Shown: positions 1 to 8,757 of the stretch, piece after piece
Position numbering within the stretch: the first letter of the stretch is position 1
How the letters are laid out: every line of letters starts with the position of its first letter
Assembly: GCF_000426065.1 (NCBI RefSeq)
Contig: NZ_KE384491.1
Location: forward strand, 584,280 to 648,279
Length of the DNA: 64,000 nucleotides
From: Mycobacterium sp. URHD0025
GTDB taxonomy: Bacteria > Actinomycetota > Actinomycetes > Mycobacteriales > Mycobacteriaceae
Reading direction: 5' to 3'
The notes under the pieces: generated by a model
Databases searched by the model: none
Told to the model about the DNA's origin: nothing
What the model saw: the letters and a program-made list of their open reading frames with translations, nothing else
Made by a program: the position numbers and the translations under genes

Positions 1-324
1 CGGCTTGCGAAGTTCGGTCAGGAAGTACGGGTGACGCTCCCCGACCAGTTTGCTGACATCGGTGTCCCCACTGATGGAGTTGCCGAGCGAGGCCATATCT
101 CCCATGTAGGCGCCGGCGCAGAAGCCACGGCCGTTACCCGTCAGCACCATCGCACGTACCGCCGGATCCGCCTCGGCGCGGTCGAAGGCGGCATATACCC
201 CGGACGAGATGTCGGCGCCCCACGAGTTCAGCCTGTCCGGACGGTTCAGCGTGATGACTGCGACGCCGGCATCCGTCGTTTCGTAGAGAACCGCCTCAGT
301 TCCCACCTCGTCGGCGAGCGTCAT
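1..324 (-). CDS. Enoyl-CoA hydratase/isomerase (crotonase) family, partial
   Basis: Gene cut by the left edge; only the first 108 residues are visible. It begins at ATG 324 after a strong GGGGAGG ribosome site, reads MTLADEVGTEAVLYE, and carries the crotonase strand VAVITLNRPDRLNSWG and the first oxyanion-hole segment GNGRGFCAGAYMG. Crotonases act on acyl-CoA thioesters (hydration, isomerisation, hydrolysis). The catalytic half lies outside the window, so the exact reaction cannot be judged. It is the fourth gene of a leftward run (crotonase, SDR, aldolase, this gene), separated from the aldolase by 112 bp that contain a TACTGTA motif and may hold its own promoter. Confidence 0.85.
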   Translation of the reverse strand, partial: MTLADEVGTEAVLYETTDAGVAVITLNRPDRLNSWGADISSGVYAAFDRAEADPAVRAMVLTGNGRGFCAGAYMGDMASLGNSISGDTDVSKLVGERHPYFLTELRKP

Positions 325-436
325 ACGCCGACACCTCCCCATTGCCGCACGACTCGTTCAGACATACATACTGTATACCTATCGGTAGCGCATTCCGCAA
401 GCCCGGTAATACCGTCGCTACCTGCACAAAGACGAC

Positions 437-1444
437 TCAGGAGTCGATCAAACCGAGCTTCCTGTATGCGGTCTCGATCTGGGTCTTCGCGACCTCGGGA
501 AGTACGACCTGGGGCGGGCGGGAGTGCGGGTAGTCGCCGATGGGCAGGCCCAGTACGGACGCCGCGTGTTTGAAGGCGCCGGCCCAGTGGGTGAAATAGT
601 CGGCCCGGCCCGGGTAACAGGTGAACCACGGCCCGATCTCGAAGCTGAACTGGTCGAGTCCGGAGTCGCGGCCGAAGTCCATGGCCTCGATGAGCCGGTC
701 GGCACACACCAGATCCCAGTATTCGGTGAAAATGCGACGTTGCGGGGTTTCGTAGAGATATCCGGCAGTGCCCAATTGGGCCGGGCATACGATCCCGTCC
801 CGCAGCCAGCCGGCCCGGTACACCGTGGTGTCGCACTCCCAGACCGCAAGGTATGGCGCCAGTTCATGCAGTCGCCGGCTCGCCGCGGGCCGGAACGCGC
901 CCTCCTTCGTGGCGCACACGGCCGGGATCGCCTCGGCGATCCGGGCGCTTTCGTCGGGCGTCAGCACGTAGCCCGACGACGGTGAGTTGAACATTCCCAG
1001 GGCGATGTCGGTGCGTTCGGCGATGTAGGTGAAGAACCGCAACACCCCTTCGCCCCCGTGTGCCTCCATCATCGGCGTCTGGATGTAGACGATGTCGGCG
1101 CCCGCCTGCTGCGCGTGCAGTGTGAGCTCCAGACAGTCCTTGGCCGATGTGGCCGCGGTGCACGCCTGAACCACGACGTCGGGGTTGGCCCGACGTCCCT
1201 CCTCGATCGCCACCTCGAGGAGTTGTTTGCGCTCGGCGAGGGTCAGCGCCCAGAACTCAGCCAAACCACTTGTGCACCAGAGCATCTGGTGACCGAGATC
1301 GCCGACACAGTAGCGCACCAGGTACCGGTAGGCATCCCAGTCGATATCGTCGCCATCGGTCCCGCAAAACGGGGTGTAGAGCGAGTCGCCGATTCCGCGC
1401 AGGGCACCACGGGCCCAGTCCCGAGCTTCGCCTGCCGTCGCCAT
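437..1444 (-). CDS. DapA/NanA-type (dihydrodipicolinate synthase family) aldolase
   Basis: A 335-residue TIM-barrel lyase of the class I aldolase type. The Schiff-base lysine is K180 in AVCATKEGA, the proton-relay tyrosine is Y159 in NSPSSGY, and the usual GTTGE loop is replaced by CTSGLAE around residues 57-63. It is longer than lysine-pathway DapA (about 290-300). Its neighbours are CoA-thioester catabolic enzymes rather than lysine genes, so it more likely performs a retro-aldol or pyruvate-lyase step in a catabolic pathway than lysine synthesis; that role is inference. It lies 11 bp after the SDR at 1456-2250 and so probably shares its transcript. Confidence 0.8.
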   Translation of the reverse strand: MATAGEARDWARGALRGIGDSLYTPFCGTDGDDIDWDAYRYLVRYCVGDLGHQMLWCTSGLAEFWALTLAERKQLLEVAIEEGRRANPDVVVQACTAATSAKDCLELTLHAQQAGADIVYIQTPMMEAHGGEGVLRFFTYIAERTDIALGMFNSPSSGYVLTPDESARIAEAIPAVCATKEGAFRPAASRRLHELAPYLAVWECDTTVYRAGWLRDGIVCPAQLGTAGYLYETPQRRIFTEYWDLVCADRLIEAMDFGRDSGLDQFSFEIGPWFTCYPGRADYFTHWAGAFKHAASVLGLPIGDYPHSRPPQVVLPEVAKTQIETAYRKLGLIDS

Positions 1445-1455
1445 GATGCACTCCC

Positions 1456-2250
1456 TCAGATGTAGTCGCTACCACCGTCGACGTTGATGTTCGCCCCCGT
1501 CATGTACGAGTTGCGCCTGGAGGCCAGAAACGCTGCAACTGGCCCGATTTCGCTGGGCAGACCGGCACGCGGCAGATGGGCTGGATGCCCGAAGTGCTCG
1601 TCGATGGCAGCCATCAACGCGTACGGGTCATCCCCGTCCACGCCCACGGTGGCAGCCCAGCCCCGCAGCGTCTCCGACGAGATGCTGCCCGGGGAAACGA
1701 CATTGACCATGATCTCGTCCTTGGCCAGCAACAGCGACAGGTTCTTGGACACACTGTTCACCGCCGCTTTGGCCGCGGTGTAGGCCGGTAGCCGCGTGCT
1801 CTGCCGCTGGGTGGAGTGGGCCGAGAAGTTGACGATGCGCGCCCATTCTGCGTTGCGCAACAACGGCAATGCCGCACGCACACACCGCACCATACCCATC
1901 AGGCCGGCGTCGAACGCCTCCTGCCACTGATCGTCGGTCAACTCCTCGAAGTTGCCCGCGGCACCCGGGCCCACCGTGTTGATCAAGGCGTTGAGCTCAC
2001 CCCAGCGCTCGGCCACCTCGGCGAAGGCGTGTTCGACCTGGGCAACGTCAGAGGTGTCGGCGACGATGGGCACCGCCTCCGGCGATCCGAGGCGGGACAG
2101 CTCCGTTGCCGCCGCGTCGAGTACATCGCGCGACCGCCCGACGATCGCGATCCGCGCCCCGTCCTCGGCCAGACATTGCGCCGTCGCAAAGCCCATCCCG
2201 CGGCCACCGCCCACGACGACAACGGCCGCACCCGCGAATCCGAGATCCAT
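1456..2250 (-). CDS. SDR family NAD(P)-dependent oxidoreductase
   Basis: A 264-residue classical short-chain dehydrogenase. The cofactor loop is GGGRGMG (14-20), the catalytic tyrosine and lysine are in YTAAK (Y157, K161), and the serine is in NFSAHS (S143). The usual NNAG is NTVG (91-94). The C-terminus ends MTGANINVDGGSDYI, typical of FabG-like enzymes. It probably oxidises or reduces a hydroxyacyl- or ketoacyl-type intermediate. It sits between a true-looking enoyl-CoA hydratase upstream (43 bp gap) and the DapA-like aldolase downstream (11 bp gap), which fits a hydratase, dehydrogenase, aldolase order. Confidence 0.85.
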   Translation of the reverse strand: MDLGFAGAAVVVVGGGRGMGFATAQCLAEDGARIAIVGRSRDVLDAAATELSRLGSPEAVPIVADTSDVAQVEHAFAEVAERWGELNALINTVGPGAAGNFEELTDDQWQEAFDAGLMGMVRCVRAALPLLRNAEWARIVNFSAHSTQRQSTRLPAYTAAKAAVNSVSKNLSLLLAKDEIMVNVVSPGSISSETLRGWAATVGVDGDDPYALMAAIDEHFGHPAHLPRAGLPSEIGPVAAFLASRRNSYMTGANINVDGGSDYI

Positions 2251-2293
2251 CGCGCGGACTACTCCCCGGTCGCTTCGCTTCTGCCCGCGGGCA

Positions 2294-3055
2294 TCAGGAA
2301 CCGGTCCAATTGGGGGCGCGCTTCTCGGCGAAGGCGATGGCCCCTTCCTTGGCGTCGTTCGAGGAGAACACCGGCCCGAGCAATTCGCCCTGCTTCTTCC
2401 ACATCTCGTCGGCCGACCACTCCGAGGACGAGGCGATGATCTCCTTGGTCACCGCCACGGCCAGCGGACCGTTGGCCGTGATCCGGTCGGCAAGTTCGAG
2501 CGCACCGTCGAGCGCGTCACCGGGCTCGGTCAGCTTGTTGACGAAGCCCCACGCGGCAGCTTCCTCGGCGGTGAAACTGTCGCCGGTGAGCGCGAGTTCC
2601 ATCGCCTTCTGGTACGGGATCCGCTGATGCAGTCGCAACAGGCCGCCACCACCGGCGACAAGACCCCGCTTGACCTCGGGGATGCCGAACTTGGCGACCT
2701 TGGAGGCGACCACCAGGTCGGTCGCCAGCACCAGTTCGGTACCGCCGGCCAGCGCGAACCCCTCGACCGCGGCGATCAACGGCTTGCGGGGCGGGCGCTC
2801 GGTGAAACCGGCACCGCGCCCGGGAACATAGGGAATCTCTCCGGAAGCGAATGCCTTGAGGTCCATGCCGGCACAGAAGTTTCCACCCGCGCCGGTGAGG
2901 ACCGCCACCGACAGCTCGGGGGTGTCGTCGAGTTCGTCCATGGCGTCGGCGAGCCCCTGCACCACCGCAAGGTTGAACGCGTTACGCGCTTCCGGACGAT
3001 TGATCGTGATGACGAGCGTCCGACCCCGACGCTCCCGCAGAACTACTTCCGACAC
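2294..3055 (-). CDS. Enoyl-CoA hydratase
   Basis: A 253-residue crotonase. I start it at GTG 3055 (VSEVVLRERRGRTLV) because the longer reading adds residues not seen in this family and crosses a palindromic promoter element. Oxyanion-hole segments are GNFCAGMDL and FALAGGTELVLATD. Both hydratase glutamates appear present: IPEVKRG (first) and AMELALTG (second). It is the only complete crotonase of the window that keeps both, so genuine enoyl-CoA hydration is plausible. It is the first gene of the leftward operon and has the TACTATA-N5-TACAGTA repeat about 50 bp upstream. Confidence 0.88.
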   Translation of the reverse strand: MSEVVLRERRGRTLVITINRPEARNAFNLAVVQGLADAMDELDDTPELSVAVLTGAGGNFCAGMDLKAFASGEIPYVPGRGAGFTERPPRKPLIAAVEGFALAGGTELVLATDLVVASKVAKFGIPEVKRGLVAGGGGLLRLHQRIPYQKAMELALTGDSFTAEEAAAWGFVNKLTEPGDALDGALELADRITANGPLAVAVTKEIIASSSEWSADEMWKKQGELLGPVFSSNDAKEGAIAFAEKRAPNWTGS

Positions 3056-3099
3056 CAAAATGCCCCTTCGCTCGCGAAGCCCGATAACCCGGAAAAGCC

Positions 3100-3118
3100 T
3101 ACTATAGGGATTACAGTA
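3100..3118. promoter_or_regulatory. Imperfect inverted repeat upstream of enoyl-CoA hydratase
   Basis: The site reads TACTATA-GGGAT-TACAGTA, 7-bp arms with one mismatch, about 45-63 bp upstream of the GTG start at 3055. Similar TACTRTA half-sites occur at 369-375 and 7091-7097, and a reversed relative at 7073-7079, all next to genes of this cluster. A local TetR or GntR operator is a reasonable guess; which regulator binds is unknown. Confidence 0.4.
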
Positions 3119-3335
3119 CAGAGCCGGCACCCCGCCTGCAGGGCCCGAGCGACGCATCGACGCGCTCGGTGGACGGCACCCACGGAAGGGCTACCGGTAA
3201 GGTTGACAGCGACAAGACCCCGCGACACGCGCGCATAGGCGCAGTTCAGGTGGCAGCCGACGGTAAATTCACCTGCGATTGAACCGCGGCGCAGGGACGG
3301 CTTGAAGAGTATCGACTTCGATGGAGGTGCCCGCA

Positions 3336-4085
3336 GTGGCAAAGCAACCGACGGCTGAGAAACGGCAACGGCGCGAACGCGGGTCCATCAATCCCGAGGA
3401 CATCATCAAGGGCGCTTTCGAACTCGCCGAGCAGGTGTCGATCGACAACCTGAGCATGCCGCTGCTGGGCAAACATCTGGGCGTGGGCGTCACCAGCATC
3501 TACTGGTACTTCCGCAAGAAGGACGATCTGCTCAACGCCATGACCGACCGCGCGCTGCGCGAGTTCGTCGTCGCCACCCCCTACGTCGAGGCCAAGGATT
3601 GGCGCGAGTCGCTGGCCAACCACGCCAGAACCATGCGAAAAGCCTTCATGGGCAACCCGATTCTGTGTGATCTCATCCTCATCCGGTCGGCACTGAGCCC
3701 GCGCGCCGCCCGCCTAGGTGTGCAGGAGATGGAGACCGCCATCTCGGGGCTGGTCGAGGCAGGGCTGTCGGTCGAGGATGCCTTCGACACTTATTCCGCG
3801 GTGTCCGTGCACGTCCGCGGGTCGGTGGTGCTGCACCGTCTCTACGAGAAGAACCGGGCCAACGACAACGCGCCCGGCGACTACGAAGAGACCATGGTCA
3901 TCGACCCCGAGGTCACGCCGCTGCTGGCACAGGTCACCAACGAGGGGCACCGCATCGGCGCGGCCGACGAGAAGAACTTCGAGTACGGCCTTGAGTGCAT
4001 CCTCGACCATGCCGCGGCGCGGATCGAGACCAGCGCGGGCAAGGCCAAGAAGACGCCTGCCCGGCGCAAGGCCGCGGCCAGCTGA
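3336..4085 (+). CDS. TetR/AcrR family transcriptional regulator
   Basis: A 249-residue one-component repressor. I choose GTG 3336 because GGAGG lies 8 bp before it; an in-frame ATG at 3321 precedes that ribosome site. The N-terminal helix-turn-helix spans roughly residues 25-70 (LSMPLLGKHLGVGVTSIYWYF), followed by an all-helical ligand domain and a Lys/Arg/Ala-rich tail (AKKTPARRKAAAS). It is divergent from the hydratase-SDR-aldolase operon and convergent with the thiolase, making the divergent operon its most likely target. The ligand is probably an acyl-CoA or free acid of the pathway, by inference. Confidence 0.88.
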   Translation: MAKQPTAEKRQRRERGSINPEDIIKGAFELAEQVSIDNLSMPLLGKHLGVGVTSIYWYFRKKDDLLNAMTDRALREFVVATPYVEAKDWRESLANHARTMRKAFMGNPILCDLILIRSALSPRAARLGVQEMETAISGLVEAGLSVEDAFDTYSAVSVHVRGSVVLHRLYEKNRANDNAPGDYEETMVIDPEVTPLLAQVTNEGHRIGAADEKNFEYGLECILDHAAARIETSAGKAKKTPARRKAAAS

Positions 4086-4089
4086 GCCA

Positions 4090-4143
4090 GAACGTTGGCT
4101 TGTTGTCGAAAACCTCTGAATTCTCGAACGCAAGCCAACGTTC
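4090..4143. terminator. Bidirectional hairpin terminator
   Basis: Thirteen-base perfect arms (GAACGTTGGCTTG at 4090-4102 and its complement at 4131-4143) with a 28-base loop lie between the convergent TetR (ends 4085) and thiolase (ends 4156). There is no U-tract, as is common in mycobacteria. Position and symmetry suit termination of both transcripts. Confidence 0.6.
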
Positions 4144-4155
4144 GGCCCCTCGGAA

Positions 4156-5337
4156 CTAGACCTCGATGACCAGCCCGCCGCCCTGACCGCCACCGGCGCA
4201 CATCGCCGCGACACCGATACCGCCACCGCGACGCTGCAGTTCATAGATCAGCGTGGTGACCATGCGCGCACCGGAGGCCGAGATCGGGTGACCGAGGCTG
4301 CAGCCGCTGCCGGAGAAGTTCACCAGTTCCTCGTCGATGCCGTACTTGCGCACCGCGGCGATCGGCACCGAGGCGAACGCCTCGTTGATCTCCCACAGCG
4401 CCACGTCGGACGGCTTGAGGCCGGCGCGATCCAGAACCTTGCCGATCACCTCGACGCCGCCCAGGCCGGTGTCGCGGGCGGCGACACCGACCGCACCCCA
4501 CGCCCTGACCTTGGCCATCACGCTGAGGTTTTCCGCGGCCGCATAGTCGTCGCCGACCAGCGCGACAGCAGCGGCAGCGTCGTTGGTGCCGCTGCTGTTG
4601 CCCGCGGTGATGGAGAATCCTTCGATCTCCGGGTGCAGGACCTTGAGCTCGGCGAGCTTCTCGGCGGTGGTGCCGCGCCGCGGGTGCTCGTCGACACTGA
4701 ACTCGATGACCGAGCCGTCGGGCTGGTTCACCTTCAACGGCACGATCTCGTCGAGGAACTTGCCCGCATCGATGGCGGCGATGGCGCGCTGGTGCGACCG
4801 CGCGGCCCAGGCGTCCATGTCCTCACGGGTGATACCCGCGGCCTGAGCGGTGTTCCAGCCGACCGTGATCGACATGTCGCGCATCGGCGCATCCGGCGTC
4901 TCGACGTGCGTCGGAGTCATCCACGGCTCGATGAACTCGATCTCGGGACCGAATCCAGGGACGCGCCACTTCATCAGCGGCGACGAGGACAGCGACTGCA
5001 CGCCGCCGGCCACCAGCACCCGCTCCATGCCGGAGCCGATCTGCGCGGACGCGTTGCCGATCGCGGTGAGCGACCCCGCGCAGTGCCGGTTGACGGCCTG
5101 ACCGGGCACCGACGCCCAGCCCAGCGCATCGGCCGCGTAGCGCGCGATATCTCCGCCGCCGTAGTTGGATTCGGCGAAGATCAGGTCGTCGATGGATTCC
5201 GGATTGATACCGGCACGACGCACGACCTCGGGCAGGACCGTGGTGATCAGAGTTTCCGGCGGGGTGTTGACCAGCGTCCCCTTGAAGGAGCGGCCGATCG
5301 CAGTGCGGGCAGCGCCCACGATGACGGGTGTTGGCAT
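4156..5337 (-). CDS. Thiolase (acetyl-CoA C-acyltransferase)
   Basis: A 393-residue thiolase catalysing CoA-dependent cleavage of a 3-ketoacyl-CoA. The nucleophilic cysteine is C86 in NRHCAGS, the histidine H350 in GHPISASG, and the second cysteine C380 in CAGGGQGGG, so all three catalytic positions are present. An AGGTGA ribosome site precedes ATG 5337. It is the last gene of a leftward GntR, crotonase, thiolase group; the crotonase ends 52 bp upstream. It would supply the terminal beta-oxidation step for this cluster, though the substrate is unknown. Confidence 0.9.
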   Translation of the reverse strand: MPTPVIVGAARTAIGRSFKGTLVNTPPETLITTVLPEVVRRAGINPESIDDLIFAESNYGGGDIARYAADALGWASVPGQAVNRHCAGSLTAIGNASAQIGSGMERVLVAGGVQSLSSSPLMKWRVPGFGPEIEFIEPWMTPTHVETPDAPMRDMSITVGWNTAQAAGITREDMDAWAARSHQRAIAAIDAGKFLDEIVPLKVNQPDGSVIEFSVDEHPRRGTTAEKLAELKVLHPEIEGFSITAGNSSGTNDAAAAVALVGDDYAAAENLSVMAKVRAWGAVGVAARDTGLGGVEVIGKVLDRAGLKPSDVALWEINEAFASVPIAAVRKYGIDEELVNFSGSGCSLGHPISASGARMVTTLIYELQRRGGGIGVAAMCAGGGQGGGLVIEV

Positions 5338-5389
5338 GGTTTCACCTTTACGCTATATCGTGTTTCTGTAACGGTATCAGGACGAACTT

Positions 5390-6280
5390 CTACTGCGGTT
5401 CTGGGACGTGGAAATGTTCGTCGCGGAGCCGGAACGCTTCCTTCGTGCCGTGCTGCGCGCGGGTCTTGACGAAGTTGAACTCACCAGGCGAGAACTGCAG
5501 GTTGGTGCCGTAGGCGTGGAAGATGTAGCTGGCCACCTCCTCGCCCTGGTAGGCCTGGCTCTGCTCGACGAGCCGGAACGCCTCCTTGGCGATCACCACG
5601 CCGTCGGCCGGCATCTTGGCCGCCTTGGCCGCCCAGTACTGCGCCCGGGCGGCCACCTGATCGGCATCACAGGTGTCGGTGAAGATGCCGAGGTGCTCGA
5701 TGGAACCGGCCTCGATGATGTCGCCGGTGAGCAGCATCCGCCGGGCCAGCACGGGGCCGAGCCGGTGGAAGAACATGTGCAGGCTGCCCAGCGCCGGTCC
5801 GAGGAACCGGGTGGCCGGCATCCCGATCATGGCGTCGCGGGCGATCACCGAGATGTCGGTCATCAATGCCATCTCGAATCCGCCGCCCAGCGCATAACCG
5901 CTGATCTCGCCGACGGTGACCTTCGGGAACCCCATGAAGTTGTGATAGAAGCCAAAAGACTTGCGGTCCACGGTGAGTCGGCGACGCTGGCTGGGTCGGG
6001 ACTTCTTGGGTGCGGCGTCGCGCGAGCGCTCTTCGGGCGAGCGCTCATCGCCATACCAGCCGTAGGCGTTGTTCATGTCGGCGCCCGTGCTGAACACGCC
6101 CTCGGCGCCACGCAGTAACACCACGGTCAGATCGTCGTCATCGGCCACGACGTCGAGACAACGGGCGATCTCGTCGCGCATCGCCGCGTCGTAAGAGTTG
6201 CGCTGCTTGGGATTGTTCAGCGTGATGGTGGCGATGCGGTGATCCGCATCGACCTCGAACAGCACCCGATCATCGGTCAT
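5390..6280 (-). CDS. Crotonase-family protein (enoyl-CoA hydratase/isomerase-like)
   Basis: A 296-residue crotonase fold protein starting MTDDRVLFEVDADHR. Oxyanion-hole segments GVFSTGADM and ISGYALGGGFEMAL are clear. The two hydratase glutamates are not conserved: the first site reads GMPATRFLG and the second ARRMLLTG. An insertion rich in Arg and Lys (about residues 75-100) follows the first oxyanion loop. It is therefore unlikely to be a simple hydratase and may be an isomerase, hydrolase or C-C bond enzyme. Its start overlaps the stop of the GntR gene by 11 bp, so the two are co-transcribed. Confidence 0.82.
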   Translation of the reverse strand: MTDDRVLFEVDADHRIATITLNNPKQRNSYDAAMRDEIARCLDVVADDDDLTVVLLRGAEGVFSTGADMNNAYGWYGDERSPEERSRDAAPKKSRPSQRRRLTVDRKSFGFYHNFMGFPKVTVGEISGYALGGGFEMALMTDISVIARDAMIGMPATRFLGPALGSLHMFFHRLGPVLARRMLLTGDIIEAGSIEHLGIFTDTCDADQVAARAQYWAAKAAKMPADGVVIAKEAFRLVEQSQAYQGEEVASYIFHAYGTNLQFSPGEFNFVKTRAQHGTKEAFRLRDEHFHVPEPQ

Positions 6281-7043
6281 GCGAAATCAACCTCGCTTCA
6301 ATGGTTTTGTCGTTGCCGGCAGCCAACGTCGTGCGCCGCGCGGTGGTGAGATGGTCGGCCGCGAGCTTGGCCGCCCGCGCCGCGTTGCCGTCTGCGATCG
6401 CATCCAGCAGCCGCTGGTGATCGCGAAGTGCCGCCCGCATGGTCTTGGCCGACATGCCCGCCTCGCCTTCCCCGGTCCACACCCCGGACTCGTGTGTGGA
6501 CCAGATCAACTCCAGCGAGCCGATCAGCAGGATCATCGGCTCATTGCCACATCGAGACACCAGGGCTTCGTGGAACCTTCTGGCGTTCGGTACGTACTGC
6601 GAGGTGTCGTCGAACTGCGCTGCCTGCAGGTCGATCTCGGCCTGAAGGTGCGGTACCACCTCGGTGGCCCGGTCTTCGCGGGCAGCGCACATCCCCGCAC
6701 AGATCGGCTCCAGGCGCAGTAGCGCCTCACTGACATCGGCAGGGGTGGCGGCGCGGGTCTGCAGCACCATGCCGATCATGTGGGCAGTGCGCTCGGCCGA
6801 AGGCATCTGCACCACCGCACCGCCCACGTTTCCGCGGCGCACGGAGATCAGTCCGTCGGTCTCCAGCAGGTGGATGGCCTCGCGCAGTGCGGGCGGACTG
6901 ACCCCGAACTCCTGGAACAGGCTCTCCTGGGTGGGCAGGATGTCGCCCTCGCGCAACCGGCCGGACAGGATGTCGTCGCGCAGTTTGGACGCGACGATCT
7001 CGGCAACCCGGGGCTGCCGGATACGCCGTACGCGTCCTTCCAT
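6270..7043 (-). CDS. GntR/FadR-type transcriptional regulator (FCD domain)
   Basis: A 257-residue regulator. ATG 7043 is chosen because GGAAAGG sits 6 bp upstream; longer in-frame readings run through the divergent promoter. Residues 5-75 form the winged helix (EIVASKLRDDILSGRLREGD, LREAIHLLETDGLISVRRG). The rest is the helical FCD effector domain. It is divergently paired with the crotonase at 7135 and heads the leftward crotonase-thiolase operon, so it likely autoregulates and controls both directions through the AT-rich 7044-7134 gap, which contains TACTATC and TACTGTA motifs. Confidence 0.87.
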   Translation of the reverse strand: MEGRVRRIRQPRVAEIVASKLRDDILSGRLREGDILPTQESLFQEFGVSPPALREAIHLLETDGLISVRRGNVGGAVVQMPSAERTAHMIGMVLQTRAATPADVSEALLRLEPICAGMCAAREDRATEVVPHLQAEIDLQAAQFDDTSQYVPNARRFHEALVSRCGNEPMILLIGSLELIWSTHESGVWTGEGEAGMSAKTMRAALRDHQRLLDAIADGNAARAAKLAADHLTTARRTTLAAGNDKTIEARLISHDR

Positions 7044-7061
7044 CGACGACCTTTCCTTGCT

Positions 7062-7112
7062 AACTTGTACAGGATAGTAACCGCATCGCCTACTGTATGG
7101 GCAACTGTATAG
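7062..7112. promoter_or_regulatory. Divergent promoter/operator region of GntR and crotonase genes
   Basis: This AT-rich stretch lies between the GntR start (7043) and the crotonase start (7135). It contains ACTTGTACAGGATAGTAA and TACTGTATGGGCAACTGTAT, which share TACTRTA/GTATAG-like half-sites with sites at 369 and 3100. Likely contains the -10 elements and the GntR operator; I cannot place transcription starts. Confidence 0.4.
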
Positions 7113-7134
7113 ATTGGGAAAGGCTGGGTTCCAG

Positions 7135-7929
7135 GTGAGTGACGGTTCGGTGACCACGTCCCGCGCGGACTCCGTCCTGCGCATCGGCCTCGACCGTCCG
7201 TCGCGCCGTAACTCGTTGAGCCATCAGATGATCGACGATCTGGTCGACATCCTGACCGCCGCCGCCTACGACGATTCGCTGCGCGCCATCGCGATCACCG
7301 GGTCCGGGGACGACTTCTGTACCGGAGCCGATTGGGTCGCCACCAACGACTCGGACCGGCGGCCGCGCACCGGCGATCTGGTCCGGCGGATTCCGCACAC
7401 CGCCCACCGCGTCATCGAACTGGTCGCCACCATCCAACTGCCGGTGGTCTGCGCAGTGCGGGGTTGGGCGGTGGGCTTGGGCTGCAATCTGGCGCTGGCG
7501 GCGGACTTCACCGTCGCCGATACCGGAGCGACATTCTGGGAACCGTTCTTGAGCCGGGGCTTCACCCCCGATTCCGGGGCGAGCTGGCTGCTGCCCCGGT
7601 TGGCCGGAGTGGCCCGGGCCAAGCGCATGCTGCTGCTCGGCGAGAAGGTCACCGGCGCCCAAGCCGCTGACTGGGGATTGATCCACGATGCAGTTGCCGC
7701 CGATGAAGTGGACGCGGCGGTCGACACGCTGGTGGCCAGGCTGGCCACCGGGCCGACCGTTGCGATCGGCCTGGCGAAACAGTCCATCGCACACGGCCAG
7801 CACGCCACCCTGTCGCAGGCACTCGATCAAGAGCTGGCCAGCCTTGAACTCTCCTGCCGGACCGCCGATTTCAAAGAGGGCCTGGCCGCGTTCCGGGAAC
7901 GGCGCGATCCGGACTTCCAGGGCCGATAA
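7135..7929 (+). CDS. Crotonase-family protein
   Basis: A 264-residue crotonase. GTG 7135 (VSDGSVTTSRADSVL) is preferred over an in-frame TTG at 7114 because GGAAAGG at 7117-7123 would then serve as the ribosome site. Oxyanion loops are DDFCTGADW and GWAVGLGCNLAL. The hydratase glutamates are missing: WEPFLSRG at the first site and AKRMLLLG at the second. It opens a seven-gene rightward operon (three crotonases, three acyl-CoA synthetases, one LLM oxidoreductase). A role as a non-hydratase crotonase acting on an acyl-CoA is inferred. Confidence 0.82.
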   Translation: MSDGSVTTSRADSVLRIGLDRPSRRNSLSHQMIDDLVDILTAAAYDDSLRAIAITGSGDDFCTGADWVATNDSDRRPRTGDLVRRIPHTAHRVIELVATIQLPVVCAVRGWAVGLGCNLALAADFTVADTGATFWEPFLSRGFTPDSGASWLLPRLAGVARAKRMLLLGEKVTGAQAADWGLIHDAVAADEVDAAVDTLVARLATGPTVAIGLAKQSIAHGQHATLSQALDQELASLELSCRTADFKEGLAAFRERRDPDFQGR

Positions 7930-7941
7930 CACGAGGAACAG

Positions 7942-8757
7942 ATGACCGCATTTGCCACGTACGACACCATCAAATACGAGGTGGACGGCCACAAGGCCAC
8001 CATCACCTTGAATCGGCCCGACGCGCTCAATGCGCTGTCACCACACATGATCACCGAGTTGCGGGCTGCCTACGCCGAGGCCGAGAACGACGACAACGTC
8101 TGGCTGATGATCGTCACCGCCACCGGCCGCGCGTTCTGTACGGGCGCCGATGTCAAGGAGATTCCCGGCGACGGAAAGGTCGTCAACGAGAGGCCCTACC
8201 TGTCCACCTACGAGCAATGGGAGGCACCGCAGGAAGGCACCCCGCCGTTCCGCACCATGGCCAAGCCTGTCGTGGTGGCGATCAACGGCATCTGCTGCGG
8301 CGCCGGCTTGGACTGGGTCACCACCGGCGACATCGTGATCGCCTCGGACAAGGCAACGTTCTTCGACCCCCACGTGAGCATCGGCTTGGTGGCCGCCCGC
8401 GAGATGGTGCGCCTGGCCCGTGCCCTCCCCCGCTCGGTGGCGCTGCGAATGGCGTTGATGGGCAAGCACGAACGCATGACCGTCGAACGCGCCTATGAGC
8501 TGGGCTTGATCACCGAGATCGTCGAACACTCTCGCCTGCTGGAACGCGCACACGAGATCGCCGACACGGTATGTCTCAACGCGCCGCTGGCGGTCCGGGG
8601 AACTCGGCTGGCGATCCACAAGACCCTGGACCTGCCGCTGCACGAGGCCGAGATCCTGGCCGAGACATTCCGGGAGCGCGTGGTGCGCACCGAGGATGCC
8701 CTCGAAGGGCCGCGGGCGTTCGTGGAGAAGCGCAAGCCCAACTGGCGGGCGCGGTAA
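7942..8757 (+). CDS. Crotonase-family protein
   Basis: A 271-residue crotonase starting MTAFATYDTIKYEVDGHK, 12 bp after the preceding crotonase with GAGGAA before the start. Oxyanion loops are GRAFCTGADVK and INGICCGAGLDW. The hydratase glutamate positions read FDPHVSIG and ALRMALMG, so neither glutamate is kept. It is closely related to the next gene (both share FFD-HVS-GLV and RMALMG), suggesting a duplication. The pair could be two subunits or two specificities of one step. Confidence 0.83.
   Translation: MTAFATYDTIKYEVDGHKATITLNRPDALNALSPHMITELRAAYAEAENDDNVWLMIVTATGRAFCTGADVKEIPGDGKVVNERPYLSTYEQWEAPQEGTPPFRTMAKPVVVAINGICCGAGLDWVTTGDIVIASDKATFFDPHVSIGLVAAREMVRLARALPRSVALRMALMGKHERMTVERAYELGLITEIVEHSRLLERAHEIADTVCLNAPLAVRGTRLAIHKTLDLPLHEAEILAETFRERVVRTEDALEGPRAFVEKRKPNWRAR

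Noticed and set aside
3063..3080. CTTCGC-TC-GCGAAG palindrome in the hydratase leader
   Set aside because: Short and GC-rich, sits just upstream of the ribosome region; such palindromes are common by chance in this composition.
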